Shown here: piece after piece, positions 24,320 to 33,384 of the stretch
Numbering within the stretch: the first letter of the stretch is position 1
How the letters are laid out: each line of letters starts with the position of its first letter
From: Actinospica robiniae DSM 44927
Lineage (GTDB): Bacteria; Actinomycetota; Actinomycetes; Streptomycetales; Catenulisporaceae
DNA: 64,000 nt
Direction of reading: 5' to 3'
Assembly: GCF_000504285.1 (NCBI RefSeq)
Contig: NZ_KI632511.1
Location: 4,585,372 to 4,649,371, forward strand
Translations under genes and position numbers: made by a program
The notes under the pieces: generated by a model
What the model was told of the DNA's origin: nothing
Seen by the model: the letters and a program-made list of their open reading frames with translations, nothing else
Databases searched by the model: none

Positions 24320-26455
24320 ATGACTGAGGCAGGCAAAGACGCCGGCCGTGGAGCGGGTGGGGGCGCGGAGCGCACCTGCCGTTTGCCGTACCTGCTACGG
24401 GAACCGGTGGGCCGTGAGCGCGAGTCTGCGTGGCTGGACGAGGTCTCGGCGCCCGGGCCGGCGGTGGGCGGTGCCGCGCCGCAGGTCGCCGCTTCGGCCG
24501 CGGTCGCGCTCGTCACCGGCCCGGCCGGGGTGGGCAAGACCGCGTTGGCCGTGCACTGGGCCGGGCACGCGCGCGCCCGCTTCCCGGACGGCCTGCTCTA
24601 CGCGGATCTGCGCGGCCGCACGGCGGCGCCGGAGCGGTCGGCCGAGGTGCTCGGCCGCTTCCTGCGCGCGCTCGGCACCGCGGCGGAGCAGCCGCCGAAA
24701 GACCCGGGCGAAATGCTCCTGCATTACCGCTCGCTGCTCAAAGACCGCAGAATTCTCATCGTGCTCGACGACGCCGCATCAGTCACACAAGTCAGCTCAC
24801 TGCTTCCGGACATTGGACCTTGCATGGTGATGGTCACCAGTCGCACCGAGCTCACCGGGATCGAAGGCGCGCGGCATCTCATGCTCGACGCCGTCGACTT
24901 CACCCCCGCCTACCGCGCCCTGCCGAAGCCGGCCCGGCGCCTGCTGCGCCTGCTCGGCCTGCACCCCGGGCCCGAGCTGTGCCTGCCCGCCGCGGCCGCA
25001 CTGGCCGGCCTCGAACCGGCGCACACCCAGCCGCTGCTCGACGCGCTCGCCGAGGCCGGGCTGATCGAGTCGCTGCCGACGATCCCGGCGCGGCTGCGCC
25101 TGCCGGACGCCGTCGCCGCCTTCGCCCTGGCGCGAGCCGAGCGGGAGGAGCCGGCCGAGGAGCTCAGGGTCGCGCGACGGCGGGTGCTGCAGTGGTACCT
25201 GCACGGCTCCTATCTGGCGAGCGGGCACGCCGACCTGGACTGCTACCGCGCCGTCGAGCTCTCCTTCACCATGGCCCGGCACCGGCCGCCGGTGATCGCG
25301 GGCCCGCGCGCGGCCCTGGAGTGGTACGACCGGGAGTGGACCAACCTGCTCTCGGCGCTCGACGCGGCCGAGGAGCACGGCTTCCCCGACCTGCTCTGGC
25401 AGCTCGCCGCGACGCTGCGGCACGCGTACCTGCGGCCGGACCGGGTGGAGGCCTGCCTCGCGCTGCAGCGGATCGCGCTCGCCTCGGCCCGCCGCCGGCG
25501 CAACCGGCACGCCGAGGCGGTCACGCTCGACAGTCTCGCCCTCGCGCTGCGCCGGGCCGGCCGGCTCGAGGAGGCCGGGGAGGCCAACCGCTCGGCCATC
25601 GCGCTCTGGCAGCTGCGCGGCGAGCGGCTGCCCGAGGCGCTGGCCCGGCTGACCCAGGCGCGGCTGCTGGCGGACGAACGCGACTGGTCGCACGCCGTCC
25701 CGCTCGGCTGGGCGATCGTGGCGAGCGCGGAAGGCCTCGGCGAGCGGCGGCTCGAGGCGGCGGCCCTCGGCCTGTTGGCCGAGGGGTACGCCGAGACCTG
25801 CCGGTTCGAGGAGGCAAGGCTGCTGCTGCACGAGGCGGTGGCGATCTACCGCGCCGAGCCGTGGGCGGTGGGCCTGGCCGACGCCCTGTGGAACACCAGC
25901 AGGGTACTGCGCCAGGTCGGCCGCCCGGCCGCCGCGCTCGGCCCGGCCCGGGACGCGCTGGCGCAGGCCGAGCTCACCTCGGACGGCGTCCGGCAGGGCC
26001 GCACCCTGCTCGAGCTCGCCCGGGTCTGGCACGCGAACGGCCACGACGAGAAGGCGCTGGCCACCTTCCAGCGTGCCACCGCCCAGGCGCGGCTGTGCCT
26101 GGACCGCGGCGGCGAGGCGCGGGCCCTCGGCAGCGTCGCCGAGTACTACCGCGCCCACGGCGACCTGAGCGCGGCGCACGCGTTCGACGAGCGGGCGGTC
26201 GAGATCTCCCGCATCGCCGGCGACCGCTGGCAGCTGGCGCTGAGCCTGGATCAGGCGGCCGAGACGCTCGATCGGCTCAAGCAGAGCGTGGCGGCGCGGC
26301 GGGCGCGGCAGGAGGCGTACGCCTTGTTCGAGCCGTTCGACGAACCGCGGGCGCACCAGGCGCGGGGCGCACTCGCCGGCGCGCTCGACCCGGGACCACC
26401 TTCTAGGCTGAACCACAGAGACCGGCGGACCGTGCACGACGGCGGGCCCGGCTAG
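24320..26455 (+). CDS. STAND-type NB-ARC/TPR protein, AfsR-like but without DNA-binding and ARC parts
   Basis: The 711-aa protein resembles the ATPase and TPR portions of AfsR/SARP-type regulators. The P-loop GPAGVGKT is at 67-74, Walker B is ILIVLDDAAS, and the sensor is MVMVTSRTEL. Right after this the sequence jumps to YRALPKPARRLLRLLGLHPG, so the helical ARC segment with the usual GLPLA motif (about 80 residues) is missing. No SARP or other DNA-binding domain precedes the P-loop. The C-terminal half (about 300-680) is TPR-like helical repeats. The start at 24320 follows GAGGGGG. It may act as a protein-interaction switch rather than a transcription activator; that is inference. Confidence 0.75.
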   Translation: MTEAGKDAGRGAGGGAERTCRLPYLLREPVGRERESAWLDEVSAPGPAVGGAAPQVAASAAVALVTGPAGVGKTALAVHWAGHARARFPDGLLYADLRGRTAAPERSAEVLGRFLRALGTAAEQPPKDPGEMLLHYRSLLKDRRILIVLDDAASVTQVSSLLPDIGPCMVMVTSRTELTGIEGARHLMLDAVDFTPAYRALPKPARRLLRLLGLHPGPELCLPAAAALAGLEPAHTQPLLDALAEAGLIESLPTIPARLRLPDAVAAFALARAEREEPAEELRVARRRVLQWYLHGSYLASGHADLDCYRAVELSFTMARHRPPVIAGPRAALEWYDREWTNLLSALDAAEEHGFPDLLWQLAATLRHAYLRPDRVEACLALQRIALASARRRRNRHAEAVTLDSLALALRRAGRLEEAGEANRSAIALWQLRGERLPEALARLTQARLLADERDWSHAVPLGWAIVASAEGLGERRLEAAALGLLAEGYAETCRFEEARLLLHEAVAIYRAEPWAVGLADALWNTSRVLRQVGRPAAALGPARDALAQAELTSDGVRQGRTLLELARVWHANGHDEKALATFQRATAQARLCLDRGGEARALGSVAEYYRAHGDLSAAHAFDERAVEISRIAGDRWQLALSLDQAAETLDRLKQSVAARRARQEAYALFEPFDEPRAHQARGALAGALDPGPPSRLNHRDRRTVHDGGPG

Positions 26456-26568
26456 CAGCCGGCTAGCGCCGTCGGCCTTCGCCCGCGCACCGCGCACCGC
26501 GACCTCCGGGTGGCACCGCAACCCCGCGCAGCGCGCGACCCGGCCACGGCGCAACCCCTGTGAGGACC

Positions 26569-27609
26569 ATGATGACCGAGCGTTCCGCCTTCTCCCCCGA
26601 CGATCTCGCCGTGCCGCTGATCCAGGCGCCGATGGCCGGCGGGCCGTCCGCTCCGGTGCTCGCCGCGGCGGTCGGCTCTGCCGGCGCGCTCGGGTTCCTG
26701 GCAGGCGGGTACCTGCCGACGGCGACGCTGGGCGCGCAGATCGTCGAGCTGCGGGCGTCGCTCGGCGGCGGCGTGCCGTTCGGCGTCAACCTGTTCGTGC
26801 CGCAGCCGGTGGCCGAGCCGCACGCGGTGGCCGCGTACCGTGAGGGGCTGGCGGCGGAGGCCGAGCAGCTCGGCGTCACGCTGCCGGAGCCGGATCTCGA
26901 GGACACCGGCGACTGGGCGGAGAAGATCAGCCTGCTGCTTCAAGACCCGGTGCCGGTGGTCTCCTTCACCTTCGGCCTGCCCGAGGCCGAGGTGATCGCT
27001 CGACTGCGCAGCCAGGGCACATACACCGTGGCCACGGTGACGACGCGCGACGAAGCACGCGCGGCCCAGGCAGTCGGCGTGGACGCGTTGTGCGTGCAGG
27101 GTCCTGAGGCGGGCGGCCACCGGGGCACGTTCGACCCGGCTGCCGCTCCGTCGACGACCTCGCTCGACGAACTCCTCGGCCAGGTCTCCGCGGTCGTCGA
27201 TCTCCCGCTCATCGCCGCGGGCGGCGTCAGCACCGCGAAGGACGTGGCCCGGCTGCGCGCCGCGGGCGCGCGGCTCGTCCAGGCGGGCACGGCGTTCCTG
27301 CGCGCGGACGAGGCCGGGACGCAGCCGTTGCACCAAGCGGCGTTGGCCGACGAGCGGTTCACCGAGACCGTGCTCACCCGGGCGTTCTCGGGTCGCTGGG
27401 CCCGCGCCCTGCGCAACGGCTTCACCGACCGTCATCCGCACGCCCCCGCCGCGTACCCGGCGCTGCATCAGCTGACGAGTCCGCTGCGGGCCGAGGCGGT
27501 GCGGCGCTCGGACGCGGACTGGCTCAGCCTCTACGCCGGAGTCGGCTTCCGTGCGGCGCGAGCGGAGCCGGCCGCAGCGATCGTCGCGCGGCTGAGCGCC
27601 GCGGCGTAG
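26569..27609 (+). CDS. Nitronate monooxygenase (2-nitropropane dioxygenase family)
   Basis: This 346-aa flavin (FMN) enzyme has a TIM-barrel of the NPD/FabK family. Family marks are IQAPMAGGPSAPVLAAAV at the N-terminus, CVQGPEAGGHRG near the active site (the His of this block is the catalytic base in relatives), LIAAGGVSTAKDV and VQAGTAFLRADEAG. It oxidises alkyl nitronates such as propionate-3-nitronate. The ATG at 26569 has an AGGA just upstream; the ATG at 26572 is equally possible. Its stop is 3 nt before the NADAR gene. A FabK-like enoyl reductase role is less likely but related in fold. Confidence 0.85.
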   Translation: MMTERSAFSPDDLAVPLIQAPMAGGPSAPVLAAAVGSAGALGFLAGGYLPTATLGAQIVELRASLGGGVPFGVNLFVPQPVAEPHAVAAYREGLAAEAEQLGVTLPEPDLEDTGDWAEKISLLLQDPVPVVSFTFGLPEAEVIARLRSQGTYTVATVTTRDEARAAQAVGVDALCVQGPEAGGHRGTFDPAAAPSTTSLDELLGQVSAVVDLPLIAAGGVSTAKDVARLRAAGARLVQAGTAFLRADEAGTQPLHQAALADERFTETVLTRAFSGRWARALRNGFTDRHPHAPAAYPALHQLTSPLRAEAVRRSDADWLSLYAGVGFRAARAEPAAAIVARLSAAA

Positions 27610-27612
27610 GGC

Positions 27613-28248
27613 ATGATGGCGCGCATGCAGAGCACGGGTGAGCGGACGACCGACGATCCCCCGGCCGTCGCCGGCGCTGCGACCGCGGCGCGCAGGCGGG
27701 CGGAGTTGGTCGAGGCGATCGAGTCGGGCGCCACGCCGAAATGGCTGATGTTCTGGGGCCACCGGCCGGAGCGGGACGGGTCGATCGGCAAGGGCTGCCT
27801 CTCCCAGTGGTGGCCGTGCCGCTTCTCCGTGGACGGCGTCGCCTACTCCTCGGCCGAGCACTGGATGATGGCCGGCAAGGCCCGCCTGTTCGAGGACGAG
27901 CAGGCGCTCGCCCGCATCCTGGCGGCCCCGACGCCGGCCGAGGCGAAGAACCTGGGACGCACCGTGCGCGGCTTCGACGACGACCGCTGGGCCGACGCCT
28001 GCTTCGACCTGGTGGCGGCGGGCAACGTGGCGAAGTTCGGGCAGGACCCGGCCCTGCGCGACTACCTGCTCGGCACCCGGGCACGGGTGCTGGTCGAGGC
28101 CAGCCCGGTGGACCGGGTCTGGGGCATCGGCCTCGCCGCCGACGACCCGCGCGCCGCCGACCCGCGCCGGTGGCGCGGCGGCAACCTGCTCGGCTTCGCG
28201 CTGATGCAGGCGCGCGAGGAACTCGCCGCACTGCAGACACACGAGTAG
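27613..28248 (+). CDS. NADAR family protein (YbiA-like N-glycosidase fold)
   Basis: The 211-aa protein belongs to the NADAR/DUF1768 family. Family motifs are LMFWGH, GCLSQWWPCRFSVDGV, YSSAEHWMMAGKARLF and FGQDPALRDYLLGT, ending with VWGIGLAADDP and WRGGNLLGFALM. Characterised members hydrolyse riboflavin-pathway intermediates or remove ADP-ribose from modified bases. It directly follows the flavin-dependent monooxygenase gene (3-nt gap), so co-transcription is likely and a link to flavin metabolism is conceivable. The first Met codons at 27613, 27616 and 27625 are all possible starts. Confidence 0.88.
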   Translation: MMARMQSTGERTTDDPPAVAGAATAARRRAELVEAIESGATPKWLMFWGHRPERDGSIGKGCLSQWWPCRFSVDGVAYSSAEHWMMAGKARLFEDEQALARILAAPTPAEAKNLGRTVRGFDDDRWADACFDLVAAGNVAKFGQDPALRDYLLGTRARVLVEASPVDRVWGIGLAADDPRAADPRRWRGGNLLGFALMQAREELAALQTHE

Positions 28249-28284
28249 CCGAGCGCCGCCGACTGAGCGCTCGGATACGATTCC

Positions 28285-28336
28285 TTCACAGAATTCTCAT
28301 ACATCCTTCACAGCACACTCATATCGCCTCTATGGT
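28285..28336 (+). promoter_or_regulatory. 11-bp-spaced direct repeats and promoter upstream of the alpha/beta hydrolase
   Basis: TTCACAG and CTCATA alternate every 11 bp: TTCACAG (28285), CTCATA (28296), TTCACAG (28307), CTCATA (28318). The second TTCACA (28307-28312) could also be a -35 box, with TATGGT (28331-28336) as -10. Head-to-tail 11-bp units resemble PhoP (PHO) boxes and also SARP heptamers. Which regulator binds is not known. Confidence 0.5.
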
Positions 28337-28377
28337 TCTGCGATCGGGTATCGGCAGACGACTGAGGGGAACCGCAC

Positions 28378-29253
28378 GTGCTCCAGGACTACGCCACCGG
28401 CACCGTGGCATCGGCGGACGGGACGAAGATCGGCTTCAGGTACCGCGGGAGCGGACCGGCTGTGGTGCTGGTGCACGGCTCGATGGAATCAGGGCTCAAC
28501 CACGTGGCGCTGGCCGACGCGCTCGCGGACCGGTACACGGTCTTCCTGCCGGACCGGCGCGGGCGCGGACTGAGCGGTCCGCACGCGGCGGACCACAGCC
28601 TGGCCACCGAGGTCGCCGACATCCACGCGGTGGTGGCGCAGGCGGGGGCGAGCCGGATATTCGGAGTGAGCGCGGGCGGCCTGGTCGCGCTCGCGACCGC
28701 GCGCCGGCACGGCCGCCTGATCGACAAGGTCGCGCTCTACGAGCCGGCGCTCGTGCTCGCCGACTCCTTCTACGACAACGCCTGGCTGCCCCGGTTCGAC
28801 GCGCAGATCGCCGCCGGCAAGGTCACCGCGGCCATGGTCACCTCGATGTTCGCGCTACGCCTGGCCCCGACCGGTCTGAAGGTCATCCCGCGCCCGCTGC
28901 TCGCCGCGCTCACCGGCATGATGCTCAGCGGCGAGGACAAGGCCGCCGGTCCCGGCGACGTCACCATGCGCCGCCTCGCCCCGACCATCCGGTACGAGGG
29001 CGTCATCATCGGCGAGGCCAAGGGCACCGAAGCGGAATACGCCGACGTCGCCGCCGAGGTGCTGCTGCTCAGCGGCGGCAGAGGCCTGGCATGGCTCCGC
29101 CCCGGCCGCGACGCGCTCGTTCGTACGCTGCCTCACTCGCGGACGGTGGAGTACCCCGAACTGGACCACGGCGGCTCCAGCGACGTCACGAAGGCGAACC
29201 CCAAGGGGCGGCCCGACTTGGTTGCCCGGGACCTCAGCAAGTTCTATGCCTAG
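28378..29253 (+). CDS. Alpha/beta-fold hydrolase
   Basis: This 291-aa cytoplasmic protein has the alpha/beta hydrolase pattern: oxyanion-hole segment VVLVHGSMESG, nucleophile elbow GVSAGG (Ser), a middle acidic block, and a late His in ELDHGGSS. No signal peptide is present. It starts at a GTG with GAGGGGA about 6 nt upstream. The substrate is unknown. It follows the NADAR gene after 129 bp containing its own repeat-rich promoter, so it is probably a separate transcription unit, perhaps phosphate- or SARP-responsive. Confidence 0.8.
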   Translation: MLQDYATGTVASADGTKIGFRYRGSGPAVVLVHGSMESGLNHVALADALADRYTVFLPDRRGRGLSGPHAADHSLATEVADIHAVVAQAGASRIFGVSAGGLVALATARRHGRLIDKVALYEPALVLADSFYDNAWLPRFDAQIAAGKVTAAMVTSMFALRLAPTGLKVIPRPLLAALTGMMLSGEDKAAGPGDVTMRRLAPTIRYEGVIIGEAKGTEAEYADVAAEVLLLSGGRGLAWLRPGRDALVRTLPHSRTVEYPELDHGGSSDVTKANPKGRPDLVARDLSKFYA

Positions 29254-29269
29254 ACGCGCCTGCTACCTC

Positions 29270-29306
29270 GGCCCTGGCACCTACGCTTCGCTACGGTGCC
29301 GGGGCC
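29270..29306 (+). terminator. Strong hairpin after the alpha/beta hydrolase gene
   Basis: GGCCCTGGCACC (29270-29281) and GGTGCCGGGGCC (29295-29306) form a 12-bp stem (one G-T pair) with a 13-nt loop, 16 bp after the stop codon. No U-tract follows directly. A T5 run occurs about 30 nt later. Confidence 0.55.
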
Positions 29307-29685
29307 TACGTACGGGCGCACGGCAACCTGTTGCTTTTTGGGGCACGGCCCCAAGCCCCGCGCCGGGGACACCCCGGACCCCGCGCATGGCTTGGGCGGG
29401 TGGTGAGGGATGGTCGGCGGCTGGGCGAGGGCTGGGGCTGCGCAGGATGACGGGGAGTATCAGGGCTCGTAGGCTCTGCGGGTTCTGGGTAGGCGGCGCA
29501 GCGATGTCCGTGTTTGCTGGGGTCCGTGCGAGAAGTGGGCGCGGGTGCGCTGACCTGGGCGGGGAATCGGGGCGGGTGGGGGCGCTCACCTGAGCGGCGT
29601 AGCTGCGATTTGTCCGGAATGCGGCGATTATCGGATCGTGTCAGATTTGGTCTTGCCCCAGTCAAAACACTCTCAAGGAGGAGAC
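29307..29685. other. Gene-free gap before the small hydrophilic protein gene
   Basis: No credible gene is seen on either strand; the open frames present have no ribosome site and no recognisable family. The sequence is G-rich on the + strand, including a GGGGCACGGCCCC inverted patch near 29339. The promoter of the following gene must lie in the last about 100 bp. Confidence 0.4.
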
Positions 29686-29907
29686 ATGGGCAAGAAGGGA
29701 AAGGCTCAGCGCAAGCCCGCTCGGGCTCAGCAGCAGGCCGCCCGTCCCGGCCAGGACGCCTTCGGCGAGGCCGATGAGCGTTCGGCATATCCCGGCCAGT
29801 CGCAGCGGTCTGACGCCATGGGCGAGACCGGCGAGCGTTCCGCGCAGCCGGGACGTGGCCAGGGCCAGCGCGCGAAGCGCCCCGGGCAGAAGGGCGCGAA
29901 TGTCTGA
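29686..29907 (+). CDS. Small Arg/Gln/Gly-rich hydrophilic protein, function unknown
   Basis: This 73-aa protein starts at an ATG with an excellent ribosome site (AAGGAGGAG, 29676-29684). It begins MGKKGKAQRKPARAQQQAAR and has two related units, GEADERSAYPGQ and GETGERSAQPGR, separated by about 20 residues, and ends in a basic stretch. There is no signal peptide or membrane segment. The composition (no Cys, few hydrophobics) suggests an intrinsically disordered, perhaps nucleic-acid-binding or stress-related protein. A terminator follows. It is a stand-alone gene and is probably highly expressed, judged by its ribosome site. Confidence 0.75.
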   Translation: MGKKGKAQRKPARAQQQAARPGQDAFGEADERSAYPGQSQRSDAMGETGERSAQPGRGQGQRAKRPGQKGANV

Positions 29908-29937
29908 CGGGACTGATTCGCGCTAGGTAGGCCCTGC

Positions 29938-29966
29938 ACGGGGCGCGCCCAACGGGTGCGCCCCGT
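29938..29966 (+). terminator. Terminator of the small hydrophilic protein gene
   Basis: ACGGGGCGCGCCC (29938-29950) and GGGTGCGCCCCGT (29954-29966) form a 13-bp stem (one G-T pair) with an AAC loop, about 30 bp after the stop. The stem could also stop the minus-strand tricorn transcript. Confidence 0.75.
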
Positions 29967-30016
29967 TTGCATGCGCGGAACAGGGCTGCGGGGAACGGGG
30001 GCGGGCGCGCTTTCGG

Positions 30017-33000
30017 CTAGGAGTTGCCGCGCGGGGGCAGCGGGGGGCGGCGGCGGTCGGGGCGGGGGGTGGAGGTGGGCGGCTCCGCGGCGGCCGGGCG
30101 CTTCTCGAGCAGGTCGAGGGCCACCTGCACGGCCGCCTCCAGCTGCGTGTTGCGGCCGGATTCCCAGTCCAGCGGGCCGCGCACGACCTCCACGTCCGGC
30201 TCGACGCCGTGGTTCTCGATGCCGAAGCCCACGCCGGGGAACCACGCGGCGTTGCGCGGGACGGTGATCTGGGTGCCGTCCACCAGCGTGTGGCGCCCGG
30301 TCATCCCCACCACGCCGCCCCAGGTCCGCTGGCCGACCACCGGGCCGAGGCCGAGCTCGCGGAAGGCCGCGACGATCACGTCGCCGTCCGAGCTGGTCGC
30401 CTCGTCGGCGATCGCCACGACCGGGCCGCGCAGCGCGTCGCGCGGGTAGCGGGCCGGGCGCCGGCCGCGGGTGAAGTCCCAGGCCAGCACCTTCCGGCTG
30501 AGCTTGTCGAGCACCAGCTGGGAGACGTTGCCGCCGGCGTTGCCGCGCACGTCGAGGACGAGGGCCGGGTAGTTGAACTCGCGGCGCAGGTCGCGGTTGA
30601 ACTGGGCCCAGCCGGAGCCGCCGAGGTCCGGGATGTGCAGGTAGCCGCAGCGGCCTTCACTCAGTTGGCGTACTTTCGCGCGGCGCTGCAGCACCGTGTC
30701 CTGGTAGCGGACCGGCCGCTCGTCGCTCAGCGGGGTGACCGCGATCCGGCGCAGCGAGCCGTCCGCCGCGGTACGCAGCACCACCTCGATCGTGGTGCCG
30801 CCGGTGCCGGCGAGCAGCGGAAGCGGGCCGAGCAGCGGGTCCGGGGCGCGGCCGGCGATCTCCACCACCTCGTCGCCGGGCCGCACGCCGTGCGCGGCGA
30901 GCGGGGCGCGGGCGCGCGGGTCGGAGGACTCGCCGGTCAGCACCCGGTCGATCAGCCAGCGGCCCTGCTCGTCGCGGTGCACGTCCACGCCGAGCAGGCC
31001 GAGCGGACGCTGCGGCCGGGCCGGCCCTTCTCCGAGCCGCGAGGCGACCACGTAGGCGTGCGAGGTGCCGAGCTCGCCCAGCAGCTCCTGCAGCACGTCG
31101 CTGAAGTCGTCCGGGCTGGCCACCCGGGCGATCAGCGGCTCGTACTGCTCGGTCAGCGCGTCCCAGTCGAGCCCGCACATGCCCGGGTCCCAGTACTGGT
31201 CGCGCACCACGCGCGCGGCCTCGCGGTAGGCCTGGCGCCATTCGGCCGCCGGGTCCACCGTGTGCGTGATCCGCCGCAGGTCCACGGTGAACGCGCGGTC
31301 CGGGTCGGCGATGCTCAGCACGCTGAGTTCGCCGTCGCTCAAGTACACCAGGGCGGTGCCGTCGCCGGAGACCGCGTACGCGTCGACGTCCTCGGCCAGC
31401 ACCTCGGTCTGGCCGGCGTCGAGGTCGAAGTACTCGAGCACGGGCTGGCCGGACAGGTCGTCCGGGTTGGCGAAGGTCTGGCCGAGCGCGCCGGAGATGG
31501 GCCAGCGCAGCCACACCACGCCGCCGTCCACCGGCGCCGGATCCGAGTACTTCGAGGCGATCACCGGGAACGGCAGCAGCCGCTCCACCAGCGCGTCCGG
31601 GTCGACCCGGACGGTGCCGTCGTTGGCCGGCGGGGCCAGCGCGGTGCCGTCCGGGGCGCGGCCCTCGACCGGGATGGAGAAGGGCGCGAGCACGTCCACG
31701 GCCAGCGGCACCAGGTAGGGCCGGCAGCCGAGCGGGAAGGACATGTCGCCGGTGTGCACGTCGTGCACCGGATCGAAGCCGCGCCAGGAGAGGAAGACCA
31801 GGTAGTGCCCGTCCCGGGTGAAGCAGGGTCCTTCGTCCTCGAACCGTCCGGTGGTGACGTCGTAGATCTTGTCGGACGCGGCGATCTGCACCAGCCGGAT
31901 CCGCCGCAGCGACTTGTGCGCGACCGCCTGCGACCAGGCCAGCCACTTCGAGTCGGGCGAGAAGGCGAGGCCGGTGAGCGGGCCGTAGGCGGAGCGGACC
32001 ACGTCGCGCACGGCCCCGTCCGCGGCCTGCACCAGCAGCAGCCGGCCGTCGCTGGTGGCGACGGCGAAGACCGAGCCGTCGGGCGCGGCGGTGAACGCGA
32101 CCACGCGTCCGATCGCGCCGCGGGCGATGACCCGCGGCGCGGGGACGGGCGGCGGCTGCTCCCAGCCGCCGGTGTCGGCCACGTCGCCCGGCCCGAGCCG
32201 GTCGGCCGGGGCGCTGTGCCCGGGCGAGGGCGCGATCGCGATCTCGTCCTCGCCCTCGGCGTCGCTGACCCAGGCGACCTCGTCCGCGCCGATCAGCGCC
32301 GGCAGCCGGTTGTGCACGCCCGGCGTGTCGGCCAGGACCCGGGCCGGGCCGTCGTGGTGGGTGAGCCAGTAGAGGCTGCCGCGCACCTGCACCACGCTCG
32401 CCCGGCCGTCCCGGTCGCAGTCGAAGCCGCCGAGGTTGTAGGACGCGGGGACCTGATACGGGCGGCGTCCGGTGCGGGCGCCGCCGAGCGGGATGTCGAG
32501 CGCGCGCGGGGCCGGGTGTTCCAGGCTCTCGAGCAGGTAGAGGTCGCCGGCGTGCTGGTAGACCACGCGTTCGCCGTCGGTGGCCGCGTTGCGGGCGTAG
32601 AAGGTGTCGTGGTCGCTGTGCCGGCGCAGGTCGGTGCCGTCGGGACGGCAGGAGTAGAGGTTGCCGATGCCCTCGTGGTCGGACAGGAAGGCCACCCGCA
32701 GCGGTCCCCCGCCGCCGTCTTCGCCGCCGATGAGCATGGGCGCGGCCAGGTGGCCGCCGATGCCCTCGAGCAGCCGCTGCCCGTCCAGCCAGAGACGTCC
32801 GGTCGCGCCGCCCCGGTAGCGTTTCCAGCCCGCCGGCTCGTGCGACGGGGTGCCGGTGAGCAGCAGCACGTGTTCGGAGGTGACGGCGGCTTCGGACACC
32901 GGCCCCCAGGGCAGCCGGCTGGCGAGCGAGCCGTCCAAGGGCAGCGAGTACGCCCACGTATAGCGGCTGAAGGGCTGGTGGAACGAGGAGACGCCGAGGA

Positions 33001-33328
33001 TCTGACCGCCCGGCAGCCAGCCGAGCACGCGCGTGTCGTCGCTGCCGGACCAGCTCAGCCGCATCGCCGGGCCGCCCTCGACCGCGGTGGTCCACACCTC
33101 CGGCGTCGGGGCGAGCCAGCTCGTCCAGGCCAGGGTGGCGCCGTCCGGCGAGATCCGCGGGTTGGCCACCCGCATCCGGTCCGCGGTCACCCGCCAGGCG
33201 CGGCCCACCGAGCCGTCGGCGGCGAGCGCGGCGAGCCAGACGTCGTCCTCGGCCACGAAGGTCAGCAGCGAGCCGCGAACGTGGGGATAGCGCAGGTAGC
33301 CGGGCCCGTGTTCGCTGCGCGACTGCAT
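30017..33328 (-). CDS. Tricorn-type protease (S41 family)
   Basis: The 1103-aa cytoplasmic protease has the tricorn layout: two beta-propeller regions (about 1-350 and 350-680), a helical segment with YREAARVVRDQYWDPGMCGLDWD (in part), a PDZ domain (about 770-860) and an S41 catalytic domain. The Ser756-His757 pair (GTSHAY) and the nucleophile region TSSDGD (Ser979/980) match the tricorn active site, as does a Glu in the IENHGVEPD block. It would degrade peptides produced by larger proteases, releasing di- and tripeptides. The tail is Pro/Arg-rich. The gene stands alone; the ATG at 33328 has no clear ribosome site. Confidence 0.92.
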   Translation of the reverse strand: MQSRSEHGPGYLRYPHVRGSLLTFVAEDDVWLAALAADGSVGRAWRVTADRMRVANPRISPDGATLAWTSWLAPTPEVWTTAVEGGPAMRLSWSGSDDTRVLGWLPGGQILGVSSFHQPFSRYTWAYSLPLDGSLASRLPWGPVSEAAVTSEHVLLLTGTPSHEPAGWKRYRGGATGRLWLDGQRLLEGIGGHLAAPMLIGGEDGGGGPLRVAFLSDHEGIGNLYSCRPDGTDLRRHSDHDTFYARNAATDGERVVYQHAGDLYLLESLEHPAPRALDIPLGGARTGRRPYQVPASYNLGGFDCDRDGRASVVQVRGSLYWLTHHDGPARVLADTPGVHNRLPALIGADEVAWVSDAEGEDEIAIAPSPGHSAPADRLGPGDVADTGGWEQPPPVPAPRVIARGAIGRVVAFTAAPDGSVFAVATSDGRLLLVQAADGAVRDVVRSAYGPLTGLAFSPDSKWLAWSQAVAHKSLRRIRLVQIAASDKIYDVTTGRFEDEGPCFTRDGHYLVFLSWRGFDPVHDVHTGDMSFPLGCRPYLVPLAVDVLAPFSIPVEGRAPDGTALAPPANDGTVRVDPDALVERLLPFPVIASKYSDPAPVDGGVVWLRWPISGALGQTFANPDDLSGQPVLEYFDLDAGQTEVLAEDVDAYAVSGDGTALVYLSDGELSVLSIADPDRAFTVDLRRITHTVDPAAEWRQAYREAARVVRDQYWDPGMCGLDWDALTEQYEPLIARVASPDDFSDVLQELLGELGTSHAYVVASRLGEGPARPQRPLGLLGVDVHRDEQGRWLIDRVLTGESSDPRARAPLAAHGVRPGDEVVEIAGRAPDPLLGPLPLLAGTGGTTIEVVLRTAADGSLRRIAVTPLSDERPVRYQDTVLQRRAKVRQLSEGRCGYLHIPDLGGSGWAQFNRDLRREFNYPALVLDVRGNAGGNVSQLVLDKLSRKVLAWDFTRGRRPARYPRDALRGPVVAIADEATSSDGDVIVAAFRELGLGPVVGQRTWGGVVGMTGRHTLVDGTQITVPRNAAWFPGVGFGIENHGVEPDVEVVRGPLDWESGRNTQLEAAVQVALDLLEKRPAAAEPPTSTPRPDRRRPPLPPRGNS

Positions 33329-33384
33329 AGATCAATGCTTGGACAGTCCCGGGGCCCGGGCAACCGTGGTCGTCCGGAAGATTC

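Noticed and set aside
24430-26406. A second + strand frame overlapping the STAND gene
   Set aside because: Arg/Gly/Ala-rich shadow; P-loop and TPR features exist only in the other frame.
21615-28248. A biosynthetic gene cluster around the ACP, phosphopantetheinyl transferase and STAND gene
   Set aside because: No ketosynthase, adenylation, tailoring or export genes are present. The neighbours are housekeeping-type genes.
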